From NCBI GenBank assembly GCA_013398275.1, contig VZSE01002186.1, forward strand, positions 6,429 to 70,428: DNA of 64,000 nt. The letters are read 5' to 3'. The DNA is from Promerops cafer. Taxonomy: Eukaryota > Chordata > Aves > Passeriformes > Nectariniidae. The notes below the pieces were generated by a model. The model saw nothing but the letters and a program-made list of their open reading frames with translations. It made no database searches and was not told the DNA's origin. This document shows, piece after piece, positions 24,601-36,500 of this stretch. Within the stretch, counting starts at the first letter, position 1. Every line of letters starts with the position of its first letter. Position numbers and translations under genes: made by a program.

Positions 24601-27242
24601 GCAAAAGGAAAAGGGGCATTTTAGAAGGGTGCCAGTACTCTGAAACAGATGGTCCTTTCAAAGAGAAACAAGCCTAGGAAAAAAGAGGGTGAGCAGATGT
24701 TATTGATGTTTCATCTGAATGATTGCTATTACTAAATTTTTCACCAAAACTGGGATTGATGGGAAAAACTACATCATCATCAAGGAAAGGAATGCGTCAT
24801 TACCAGAGCACACTCACATGTCTAGACATGCATTTGGGTAGCCAGAGCCAAATACAAATTTGGAACTCAGATGGAATTCAGAGGAGTCAAAAGAAGTGAA
24901 GCAGAACCAGCCATTTGAAAGCAGATAGTTTGAGATGGTGCTGGACAGAACTGACTCCCGTGTCAATGTCATTACAGGAGTGGAGCTGTGGGGATGCACA
25001 AAGTGACAAATTAGAACATTTCTCTGCAAGTAGATTTTTTTACGTTTCTGATGCTTCATTTCCAGTGAGAACAGTAAGTCTTAAGCACAAAGTTGGGATT
25101 CACTGCAAGGAGTTTTCAAGAAAATGAAAAATTTTATTCTGCTTCATTTCAAACTGTGAAACATGCAGTGAAATTTTTATTCTGTCAGGGCCTAGACTCT
25201 GAGAATTCCCTTCTCCTTTATTTCATTTTTCAGGATTCTTATCTCCTCACATTCTTCCCTCCTCACATTCTTCCTTTCCAAAACTACTCTGAAGGCTTTA
25301 GAGACTGATTCTGCACTGAATTAGCTACTATTGAAAGTTCAACATGAAGTGTTCTTGAAGTGACAAACACAAGTGGGACTGTCAGAAACTGTCATGCCCG
25401 GAACTCCTCTTCTCTTTTTAAGCTTAATGAGTTTCACTCTCCCAAAGGACTTACTGACTGAACTCCCTGATGTCCCCCCCTTACTCTCCTTCTGGCCATG
25501 AAGAGCAGCATGTGAAGCATATGCAGACTTTTGGTCCATTCAATTCCTTAAGAAGAGCCATATTAGTAGAATCAGCTCCCTTTTTCTGGCTTGACTTTAA
25601 TCACAACTATGAGCACAGCAAAGCACTTGCCCTGTAATTCCAGTTCTTTGCAACAAGCCTCTTATCTCTTTAGTGAGGATTCAATTGTTTAAAGCAGAAA
25701 GTATATTTTATTCTTCCGGAAAATCGATTAGTTGGTCCCTGAAACCAACACACTTCTCATATTATTCTTCCGTTAATTAAGGAAAAATTTCAATATGACT
25801 CCAAAAGGTACACAATAGTTTCCACCCACGCTAGAATTTTTTCACTGTCTTTGTTCATTTTTTGTTAATTTGAATCCTGCTCATAGAAGGCAAGAATTAC
25901 CAGGGTCCTTGGGAAATAACAACTACAGGCAGTGGCTGGATTTTTTTAGGCTATAACAGGATTCAGTTCTTTATTCTCAGAGCCTGATCTCCAGAATGTG
26001 TCACCCACAGCAGCTCTCTTTACTTGTCAAACATCTTTGCTGCAGGACCAGGACATCACCTGGTGACTAAGCGCTGCTCAGACCTTCCCTGCAAACCCCC
26101 ACTAGTCTGTAGCAGAAGGATCTGCAAAGAACACGGCAGTAGCCCTGTTAAGAAAGACTGCTCTACTGAACCTCAGGTCACGTCACATGAGTGGTCTTAA
26201 TGCCACCATCTTGTGGCAGAGGAAACCAGGCTCCAGTGCCCAGTAAGAGTAGGTGAGTAGAGCAGAGGAGCCCACACCTTTGAGCGTGTTGTTAGCAGTC
26301 ATACCACTGTATCAATTGAACTCATATTTTCTAAGAGACACTATTTTTTACAGCTATTACTCACAACAGGCTGCAAAGCAGAATAAATGTGTGTTAAAAA
26401 GCCCTCTCAGACTCTGCTTCTGGTAGGGTTGGATCATCAACACTTGCCTCTCTGGGATCAAATTGCTCCCAGACAGTTTCCGGGTCTTGTGGGATATTTA
26501 TACGGACTGTTACATTCTCTTGCTTGAAAATATTACAAATAGAGTAAATGATTACAAATACTTTCAGAAGTGCCTTAACCCAGGTAAACGCAATGGGAGC
26601 TTAGCAATGGCCTTTAAATAAGGGAGGGATTTCATTAATTTAATTTTCTTTTCATTCCTTATTTAAATGGGGTGTGGGAGAGGAGATTAGCGGTCAGCTA
26701 AGAAATCTGAATTACCAAAATATATAAAGTTGTCTGTACTATAGTGAATATTGACTCTTGTAGTCTGCTTATAGGGAGGCTTTTTCTCCTTGAAATGAGA
26801 GATGGGGATAAGAAAAAAAAACCCAGCCTTTCAGTCAAATACAGATGCTTCCTGGGTGGCTTCCTCAGTTGTTATGTAAGCATCAAGACAGAAATTATGT
26901 TAAACTTCTGCACATTTCTGCAGAACCTTTATTTGAGATATTAGTGGTTGGTATAAAATTTAATTTGGATGATAAACACACAGTAAGAAAGAGCAGGCCA
27001 AGCAAAGACTTTTGAGAAAGGGAAATGCAACAACTGTTAGAAAACAAGTTATGCATCCTCCCAGATGACCTTCCGTCCGTTTCACATATGCACACAGAGA
27101 GAACTCAACTCACAAAAATGTAGCACTTCTATGACTGTACAAATCAGTCTCTTCAAAAGAAGTAGGAGGGTGCAGTAGAAGGAAGGCAATAACTATTTGG
27201 ACTTTCTGAATGAAGGAATGAAAAGAAACGTGAAAAAAAAAA
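21662..27242. other. Non-coding DNA, no gene seen
   Basis: No recognised gene or LTR. A short AAAC-type microsatellite lies at about 23024-23041. A stretch near 24471-24530 weakly recalls a decayed minus-strand CR1 tail. The best exon-like segment (24405-24454) is listed separately. A possible CTCF-like motif lies at 26205-26218. Confidence 0.5.
24405..24454 (-). other. Exon-like segment, 50 bases (unproven)
   Basis: On the minus strand a near-ideal acceptor (TTAATTTTCTTTCAG, AG at 24456-24455) is followed after 50 bases by a consensus donor (TTGAG then GTAAGTGA, GT at 24404-24403). One frame is open and hydrophobic (PCLCLALLTLLPGTLE), and the other two have stops. No function is recognised. 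It may be a non-coding RNA exon, a cryptic exon or chance. Confidence 0.2.
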
Positions 27243-27318
27243 AAGGGAAGGGAAGTTCCGTGAAGGGAAGGGAAGTTCCGGGAAGGGAAGGGAAGTTCCG
27301 GGAAGGGAAGGGAAGTTC
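27243..27318 (+). repeat. 20-base minisatellite, about 3.8 copies
   Basis: Units AAGGGAAGGGAAGTTCCGGG start at 27243, 27263, 27283 and 27303. The fourth is cut by an undetermined base at 27319, after which sequence changes abruptly. Each unit contains GGGAAGTTCC, close to an NF-kB/STAT-like palindrome. That is more likely a by-product of the repeat than a regulatory array. Confidence 0.93.
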
Positions 27319-27403
27319 NTAGTGGTTGGTCAAAATCCTCCTCCATGTTCTATTGCCATTAATTAGGGATTTTTAGTTTCATTTGACTAATGTCATTGTT
27401 CAT

Positions 27404-27457
27404 GGGAAGGGAAGGGAAGGGAAGGGAAGGGAAGGGAAGGGAAGGGAAGGGAAGGGA
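27404..27457 (+). repeat. Pure GGGAA pentamer array, about 11 copies
   Basis: An uninterrupted GGGAA run, separated from the 20-base minisatellite by about 84 bases of unrelated sequence and followed directly by the second copy of the 59-base flank module. Confidence 0.95.
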
Positions 27458-27512
27458 TGACATGCTGGGCTTTGTTAAGAAGAATGGTGGTGTCAGTTCA
27501 CACTGATTTTCA
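27454..27512 (+). repeat. 59-base flank module, copy 2 of 2
   Basis: Matches 21603-21661 with three differences, again directly after a GGGAA run and in the same orientation. Confidence 0.9.
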
Positions 27513-30500
27513 GTGAGAGCTGGCTCCCTATCTTTCTTACACTCTACTGGATGTCCAATCTGAAAAAAATAAATTCCTAAACATTACCTAATGGTATCTA
27601 TTTTTATCTAAGTCTAAGAAGATCTCTTTCATTCTATAAGGGCAGGGTAAGGACTGTTCCCAGTTGTGTCATGCTGAGACTTTACATATTAATGTTCAAA
27701 AGACTTTTTAACTCATATTTTGGGAGGACAGCATGAAAAATAGCAGTATAGCTATTTCAAAACATTTTATTAATGTTCAATACTAAGGTTTTTTAAGTTT
27801 TTAATGCGTGGGAAGACCTTTTTCTGTTCTGTTAAACTGAAACAGCCTTCCTCTGTTTTCTCCTGTAGAATAGCAGCACTGTCTAAGAGCAAACTAAACA
27901 GCTCTTCCAAAAAAACATTAGTTTTTAAGTTTCTTCCTATGACTGTAAATTAAATTCTTCAGATATGTCTAAGCTTCTCAGAATTCAGAGCCACAGTAAA
28001 GGTTTTAATCCTGATAGCAGAGTAGTCAGCTACAAGGACCCTTGAAAACAAATGGGCATGCTAGACAGCCAGTAAAATGGGATTTTGCTCTAATGAGTAC
28101 AGCCTTCCCATCTCTGTTCTTATATGGGAAGTATTAAGATTTTTTTGGCTTGTGGCACCAGACCTAAAGAGTTGACATAACTAGAGCTCTGGAAACTCTG
28201 CCCGGAAAGTCACAAAGGGATGCAAGGTAAAATGAAGTTTTAAACTGGATGAGAAAAGTCTGGGTAAGGGCAGAAATCTAGAGATTTAAAAAATATATAT
28301 ATTATATGGAGCACTGCCTGAACAACAAACTGATTTACCATAATGCTGACAGAAGTACAGAAGTACATGCATTAAAGCAGTTTGACTTTATAAAGTAACT
28401 GGTATAATGATGACCTGGCTTATACTATGAAATGGCATAAATTGAAAAGGAAAGGTTTAATCTTCCCACATAGATCACTTCATGCATAAAAAGGTAGGGA
28501 CAGACAAATCTAATAGATAAATTATCAGCTTAGAAATCTGATGACTCATGCAGGAGCTAGCTACATAGATCTTCATCAGGAAAGAGGAAAAAAATTCCTT
28601 TTTTTTTTTTTGTTTTGTTTGGCTTCTTAAAAATTTATTTAAATTAGAGGAAAAAGTCATGCAAGGACAGGACTTTGCTTATGAGTTTCAGCTTGATAAT
28701 ATGTACTGGGAAAGCTTTCAAGGATGAAGCAGAAATAGTCCCAAGTGTCAGAATACAGAGTAGGAGGCAAGTGGCAATTTAGAGCTAAAATAACCCATTT
28801 TTTAGACACAGTAGGCATCTTTCATTGGGGTTCAGAAAAAGAGCTATTGTTAAGTAGTGACTTTCAGTGAGTTGATAGAAGTCTTGCTATTTATTTGAAA
28901 TACAGCATTTGAAGGCCACAGTGTAGGCCACTAAGTCTCTCTGACTTATACAAAGTTGATTTAAATTGTTGGTACTTCTATTTTTCTGAGACGAGACAAA
29001 GAATACAGGTGCATTTTAGTTCTACAACTGAAAAATAAGTATTTCAGAAAGTCAAAACGATATGAAATTATGGCCAAAACTGCAGTGTTTTTCCTCCTGA
29101 ATTTTTAAAGATGCTGTTAATATCCCATCTTAAGTATAGGAATATTTACTCCGGTCTCCAGGGTAGCTAGAACCAGATCATTTTGCATTTCTGCAAGATC
29201 TGAAGGGCACTTTCAGAGTGTCACATTTTATCATAATTAATATCAGACACAAGCCACATTTTTGGTCAGTTAGACCTGTTCTTCCTGCCTGTCAGGAAAG
29301 CTCAGTAAGCAGACAGAAAGGAAGTGGTACTGTTCCAACATTCATTAAACAATAAAATTGACCATCATGATTCAGGGTCAGATAGTAAAATGGGCTGATT
29401 AAGGTGTCTTGGCATTCTGGTGTTACACCACTGCATGTGTAAGACTAAGACGCCTGCACAATTCTTGCCTTGTTAAAAATTAGGAAGTACTGATCATTAT
29501 TTTTCATCCTGACTGGGAAGAGGTCAGAATAAAAAAAAAAAAAACAACAAACTAATAAGAACATGAGAGATAGCTTGGGACTTGAGCCCCCACCCTAGAG
29601 CTCTGTCCCTTGCCAATCAGGTTGTTAATACCCACTGGTATCAATCAAACAGCAGCAACACCCCTCACAGAACCACTGACATCCTCTTTCCCCTTTCTCA
29701 ATGCCTATCCTTGAGGCTTGCTCCAGAACCTTACACCATAATGGTTAGAACCTTTTTCCATATCAATTTATTCAGAGCCACTTTTGCAACCATTGTGCCA
29801 AATCATCCTCTAGATTAAATCTTCTATTATCTTTGGCACTATGACATTGCCAGCTGCAGCCATAAGTAGAACCACCCTGCAGGAAACGTCAGTTGCCATC
29901 CCATAACTCACCAACCTCAGCAAGAGAGCAGTAGGTACCAGTCCAGCACCTGCTCTGGGCTTCTTATGTCCTTCAGCATTTGGTGGTGCCTCCCCTGAGC
30001 ATCACTAGGGCAATACAATTTTTCCAATCTGTGCAACTTTTGATGTTCTCCTTTCAAACCCTAAGGACTTTGGGGTTGGCTTGCTGACGTCCTTTTTCAG
30101 TAGGTACAGTACAGAAATAGCATGCTGTTATGCCCTTGGATCCATCACCTCCTCCAAGTCCCATATATTTTGTGCTGTTTCCTTATTCCAAATTGACATT
30201 CCATCCTGCACATCGGAAGACAGAGGAATACAGTCAAGGGAGGGTTAGAGGAACTTTGGCACAAAATACTATGGGATTTATTACACTGAAATTATGAAGC
30301 ATAGGTTTCTCAGTTTAAGACATGGAATCTGAAAACTTTAATTGATTATGGAGTGATAGAATAGGTTGCACATTACACTAAGAGTTTTACATATGAACTG
30401 AAAAGTGATTCAAATAGTAATAAATTGTATTTATTTTACAAAAACAACAGTGCTTTCCCAGGATTAGGAGCCCACAAGCAAGTTTACAGGGATGGGCCAG

Positions 30501-33500
30501 CTGTCTTCAAGCAAGTAATAGCAGTAAAGAGCTTAAAAGGTGGGAAATAAAGCTTATACAAAGAGGTAGATGCTCTGCTGAGGTCCTGTGCCCTGAAGAA
30601 TCTCTTCATGTCACTCATTCTTCCCATCATCTATCCATGGTCATGTCTAGCCCTCCAGCTAAGGTTGTGAACATAGTATTGCTGGTCACCCATGACTTTG
30701 TCATTGCCAGCATCTTGAAAAAATGCTTCCTCAAGACCTCCCATTCCAGACTTTTAACTAACAAGATTGTGCAGCGGAAACCCACTGAGTCTCTCTCTAA
30801 CAATATGCAGGGAAAAAAAGAAGGCAAAAGAGAAGAGAAAAAAACTCATACGTGTGGTTTTACAAGGCCTAGGTCCTCCATACTGCCATCAGGCTGGGCA
30901 GGACCTTTCTAACAGCTCCTTCCTACTCCTGGTACATCAGGGAGAGAATGAAAAGCCTGAGCACAGTAAGGGCAGGGACTGTTTGCCAGGTGTATAAAAC
31001 ATGAGCTGCATTAACCTAATTTTAACATCATAAAGGATACATGGCAGTTATTAGGTGCTCAAATACTCTGATTTGGACTAAGCTTTTTTATCAGCTGTAT
31101 GGTGAGTGGCTAAGTTGTGTGCTAAATGTAATCAGGAGTCATTAAGCCTACCACCAGTTCTGTGTTCTCACTTCCTCATAAGCTCTATCTAAAGATGTAG
31201 ACAATAACATAAAAACAATAACTCCAGACTGGCTGTATTATTAATGGCATGGATGGGGATGAAGTAAAAAGTTTTCATACTTTTGAATTTTAGGAATAAA
31301 AAATGAATTATATTATCCTTAAAGGCTGCTGTTATTATATAATACCTGGAAGACCCAAGCATGGGCCAAGATTTTTTTGTGCAGGCCATCATAAAGTTTC
31401 TTTAAAACGTTACTCTAAAAGGAGTCATGTTCCTTCTTTTCTGCTCTTTTTGCTACTTGTCACAGACAGTATGAGGATACTACAGACAAGGACAAAATTG
31501 CCTAATCCACCACAGAAAATCTTATCTTTTCGTCTCAAAGAATTGATACCTTTACATTTAGAGGAGAAGTTCTCTGCCTTTAAAATTTTGTAATGGATAA
31601 ACAACAAATCAAAATTCCACTTCCTGTTTTAAAATTAAAAGCACTAAGCTGCTTAGACTGCTTATACTTTTTCAGGATTTGCACAAGTGTGCCCAAATAT
31701 CACCGTGTTCTGGATTTAATATGTGACATATTTTGCAATTAGCAGCAATAACCCACATGATACAGCACCAGAAGACATATTCAGGTTAAGGCCAAGAGAG
31801 AAGGTGCAAAGAGAGAGCAGTACAGCAAAAAGCTTTGCAAGTAAACTACTCAATAGGCAAATTTCTGTAATTCTGTCAATTAACCTGGAAACTAGATCTT
31901 TCTTTTTCATGTGAGCAACCTTTGCACTAGCAATACTGTTAACCTGCTTCAGTTTTCTCTTGACAGATGACTAATCACAGGGAAAAATCTAAAAAATACC
32001 TGAGGGAAGTAAATGAGGTTAGCTTAGTTTACTAGATGAGCAAGGGGAAACAGACAAGCAGAAAAAGCTAAAGGGGAATTAATGGCAGGAGAAATGCAAG
32101 CCATTCAGAAAAGCCTGCTGTTTTACTGAGAGCAGTGCCAGAGCCTTGGGGATTCCTGGTATTCAGCAGAGATGATGCGATTTGTAAATATGAGTCAACT
32201 TTGCTTCCCCACTAATCACACACCCCATTAAAAAATAGCTAGGGGGAAAAGCCCTAGAAGCAAATTAGATTGAGGCAAGCAGCAATTTTCTGTGGTCCTT
32301 TCTGAGCTACTGGCATAAATCCTATTCTCCTTCAAAAGAATGGCTACCCTTCCACCAAATCAGAAGTTCCTGAAATGATAGTTCAATGCCGCAGGAGGTG
32401 ACAGCTCAGTGGAGAATGACAAGAGAACTAAGGACAGCCAGAAATGGCTCACAAAGTGTTGTTGTTCCTGCTCTAACCTGCCACTCTGCATTTATATTTG
32501 TATGGTCCTTAACGCAAAAATACAACCTCTGAAAAGTTTTCCAAGTAGTGCCTTTCCATGTTATAAACAGTGCAAAGAGATATTTTCCACTGCGCAGATA
32601 TTCCTCCTCTCTCACAGCTGGGTTTCAAAATATATTTTCCTTCTGGGGGGATATATGATACAAGCCATTTGCAACAGAGCAGCATGAAGTTGAACAGTTT
32701 CTCAGCCTCCTTTAACCTGAGAAATCACTGCCCATTTTGTGCCACCACAACTCACTGCATTGTTGCAATTGTTCCTTTATAAGTAAGCAAAAATTAGAGC
32801 AAAACATGAGTGTTCATTCATTCCTTTTTATTTTTTATCACTGCTTTGAAAAGAAATGAACTTTTATGTGAAGAAAATAAAGCAATTCCAGTCATTTCAT
32901 GGGCCACAGTCTACGTCTCGAGGAGTATCTTTGGATCATGGTGTGGGAAGCATTGCTGGAGCAAAGCCTTACAGCTATTTCTAAACCAGCAAGACGGCCT
33001 GGTGGAAGCACTATTCCCACAAAGGCATGGGGTTTCTTTATGACCACAGCTAGACCACTGCTGCTACTCTATCTTAATTACAGCTATCTTGGCTGTCTCT
33101 CCAGTGCAAACACACTGACAGAGACCATTAACAGTGTTTCTTCCCACTAACACCAGTGGGAGATGCACAGTCGTGAGGTCAGATCAGGTAAAGGTCAGAG
33201 CATGCAAGCCCTCCAGCATTCTAGACAAAAGGAAAATGTTATGCTTGAGCTGGAACTGCTGCCTGTAAAAATCAACCATCCATTAGCTCAGACACTCTCT
33301 GCCCATCTTCTTCAACTACACACACACATTTACATATTTATTGAGAGGGAACTTTTCTCATCAATACACCTGCTCAGCCTGGCATCAATAACTCTGTCTG
33401 AAGTCCTAAGTAACAGTTTGTCATCTCTACTAACACACATACTCACTTCAGATGACATGCCCTCTTTAATCATGTCCTAAGCACAGCTCTACTCTATTGG

Positions 33501-36500
33501 TTTATTTGAAAACTAAATGGTTTTGGCACAGTCTTCACTCATTCCCACATAAAATTGAGACAAGGAGTGAAAACCCATTGTAAGTAAGTATTAAGGAGCC
33601 TTTGTTAAAGTTTGCTCTACGATGTTTAAGACTTAAGAACTTTGGATCATCTTTGGATGAAAGGAACCTGGCTAGTTTGCATTTTTGTTTCATAAAAAGT
33701 GAGGACACAAAGTATATTTTTCCTGAGGAATTTTCTCAACCAAAAAGAAAAAAAAAATTCATGGTGTAGTTAAATATTTCCATGTGTAATTTAGTGGCAA
33801 GATGTCCCTCTTCAGAGGAGAAGGGATTCTCCACCAGAATGGAGAATCACTAAAAAGCAGCTGTCGCTGTCTTCACTACCACAGCCACCTGCCTCCTCCC
33901 CATCCTTGGCTCTTAACACTTTCTCCAGCCACTTATAACCCCTATTACCAACACCCATCAGCTAGAGGAGGGTCTAAGAAAGAGAAAAGGCAGCTCATGA
34001 TTCTAAGAAACCAGAAGAGAACCAGAAGGACCAAAAAGAAAGACACTGCCTTCACTAAGTCTGTTGAGAGACAGGGGAGAAGAGGAGTAAGGCAAAGCAA
34101 AACAGAAGACACAGGTATATCCTCATCACCCTAGTCTCTGGAAGCAAATACTTAAAATCTGTTAAAGCCAGCAATTTAAATAGCAAAAGTTTTGGCAGTC
34201 AGTTTCATCACCACCTGCAACACACATTGCTGTAAGTGTATGGGATCTTCCGGCCCTGCATTCTCTTGCCACATGAACAGCTCCCAGAGCTACAGGGTTG
34301 GGAAACTCCAGTTATCCAGTTCTTCAAGATCCAGGCAGATCCAACAAGAACCTCAGAGCTATCCAGAATTCCCCTCTAAATTCACCAGGTCATTGAACTG
34401 GAGTTGCTCTGAAACACATTCTTCCTTGCAATGGAAGAATTTTTATTCTTGACCAACTTCTCCAGCTTTAGTAATTTTCCTACATGTCAGTTCTTAGACA
34501 AACATCAGGAGCAGTGAGCAACACATGCTGTATTTCATGCTCATTTCAATTCTCTTCCACCTCTCTGATGAGGTTTTTGCTCAACAATTACTTTCAAACA
34601 AGTAAAGCAGATGACAGGTCCTGAAGTTGCCCGAATGACCTTTACTATTGTGTTAGCTTAAATAGGCTAGAGCAAATTAGCAAAAAAGCAGCTGTCCATT
34701 TTTTTGTTCCCTTAAGTGTGGATCAGCTGGGGGTATTGCTTTCTGTATGGTAACTTCAGCTTTAAAGACTATTTAGCTATATGAGAATTTTTGTTGGCAG
34801 TAGTTTTTCTGACCATTTTTATTTTAGACATTATTAAAGATAAGGGCAATACAATTACTATTTAATAATTATGGTTAGTATTAGTAGCATATCTATTTGG
34901 TTTGAAAAGGTTGGCTCTGCTTCATAAAGGCTAGACATCTATTTTATATTTTGACACCACATAAAACATCAAATTACTAAAAAATGAACCATAAATTTGT
35001 GTGATCTCAGTTGAGCAGTCTCCCAGTTCATTCTTCATGGCTACTAGGGAGAATATATGAAACCTGAACCAAACATGCAGGGTATAAAACACTTAAACAA
35101 TAAGAAAACTAGGCAATATTTCTCATTTACAATTGCTTTGATTTTTCCAGTTCATCAGAGACACTAGTAAAGGGGAAGTTTCCCACTTTAGTGATTTTCC
35201 TACTGTGAATGCAATAAGGACTTTCTGTTTATAGGGCATTGGTGAGATAGTTTAGGAATGCTCTGGGGTTTTGATGCCAGATCCTCCTCTGACATAAAGA
35301 GGAACTAATGGCTACAATCACCTTGCCTGCAGCAGCATCGATGTTTTTAAAATACAAGCCTCTGGATTTTTTTAGGGATCACTGAGTTTCTATTTGCAAG
35401 GAAGCAACTTATTAACAAGGATAGGGGCCTCGGGAGTGGATTGATCTTTCCCAGAACTGAAACATTCTTCGCAGTACATTTCATTTCAAATTCATATTAG
35501 GAAAAACAATTACTGACACTCACATGCTAGAATTGATTAATTTCCTGTCCCCTCTGGCTGAAACCTTACATCACAAAAGACTGCATAGCACCACACCACT
35601 AGCAAGGTAGAAGAGTATTTACTTAGTCACTAGAAAATAGAATTTACATGCAATTTCAGTGAGGAATGCATCTATTTCCCTTTTTCCTTTCTGTTCAAAA
35701 ACTAATGAGTGAACCATTCTTCGTAATTCTCATGTATGATGGGATCTTTCCCAGGATTTAGACTTTGTGCATCACTTTGAGTCCTCAGATTCCTGAAACA
35801 CTCAAAGGACAGAGCACTTGCTCAGGCCCTACTGAAAGACTCTCTGGCCTCAGATCATTCTATCAGACTTTGGTACCTATGATGAGAGTTCAGCTGCCCA
35901 AACTCCTTTTATATTCACTGAATGTGACAGGCAGCTCCAAATGGGTAGTTCACAGGAGCTCCTCAAATCTACCTGTTTCTCACATCAGTGACAAAGGAGA
36001 CCCAAGGAATCTATTGCTATGTTCTGTACCACTAAGATAGTCTATATTACTAGACAAAGGTCTGCTTCCCAGTTTTTAGGGGCCATTTATATGCCTCATG
36101 TCTCATGGTGGGAGTAGGGCTGACTGCACATTGGCCCAGTTCTATTCTTTATCTCATGCTTTGTTTTCCATGCAAAGGAAGGCCAGGCAAAAAAGTGGGA
36201 AGGAGTGTGGCACCATGCTACGTTCCAAGACATTCCCAGCAAAATCCTTGGGAAGAACTTGCCTCACTAAAAGAAATGCCTCAGATGCCATCCAAGCAAT
36301 AGATGCAGTTTCATGCAGCTTCTTTCTTTCTTTTCATTTTTCTGTTGTGGCATAATGTATACATCTTACAAAGTTTACTTCTGTACTGAAAAAGAGAGAT
36401 TGGACTGGCTTTATTCACCTCTTTGAAGATAAAAGCACTGCAGGTTTCATCAAGGGTAGAAGATGGCTCTGGATCTACATCCTGAAACTCCATTTAAACC

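Noticed and set aside
27243..27318. NF-kB/STAT site array
   Set aside because: GGGAAGTTCC only approximates the consensus and is simply the minisatellite unit.
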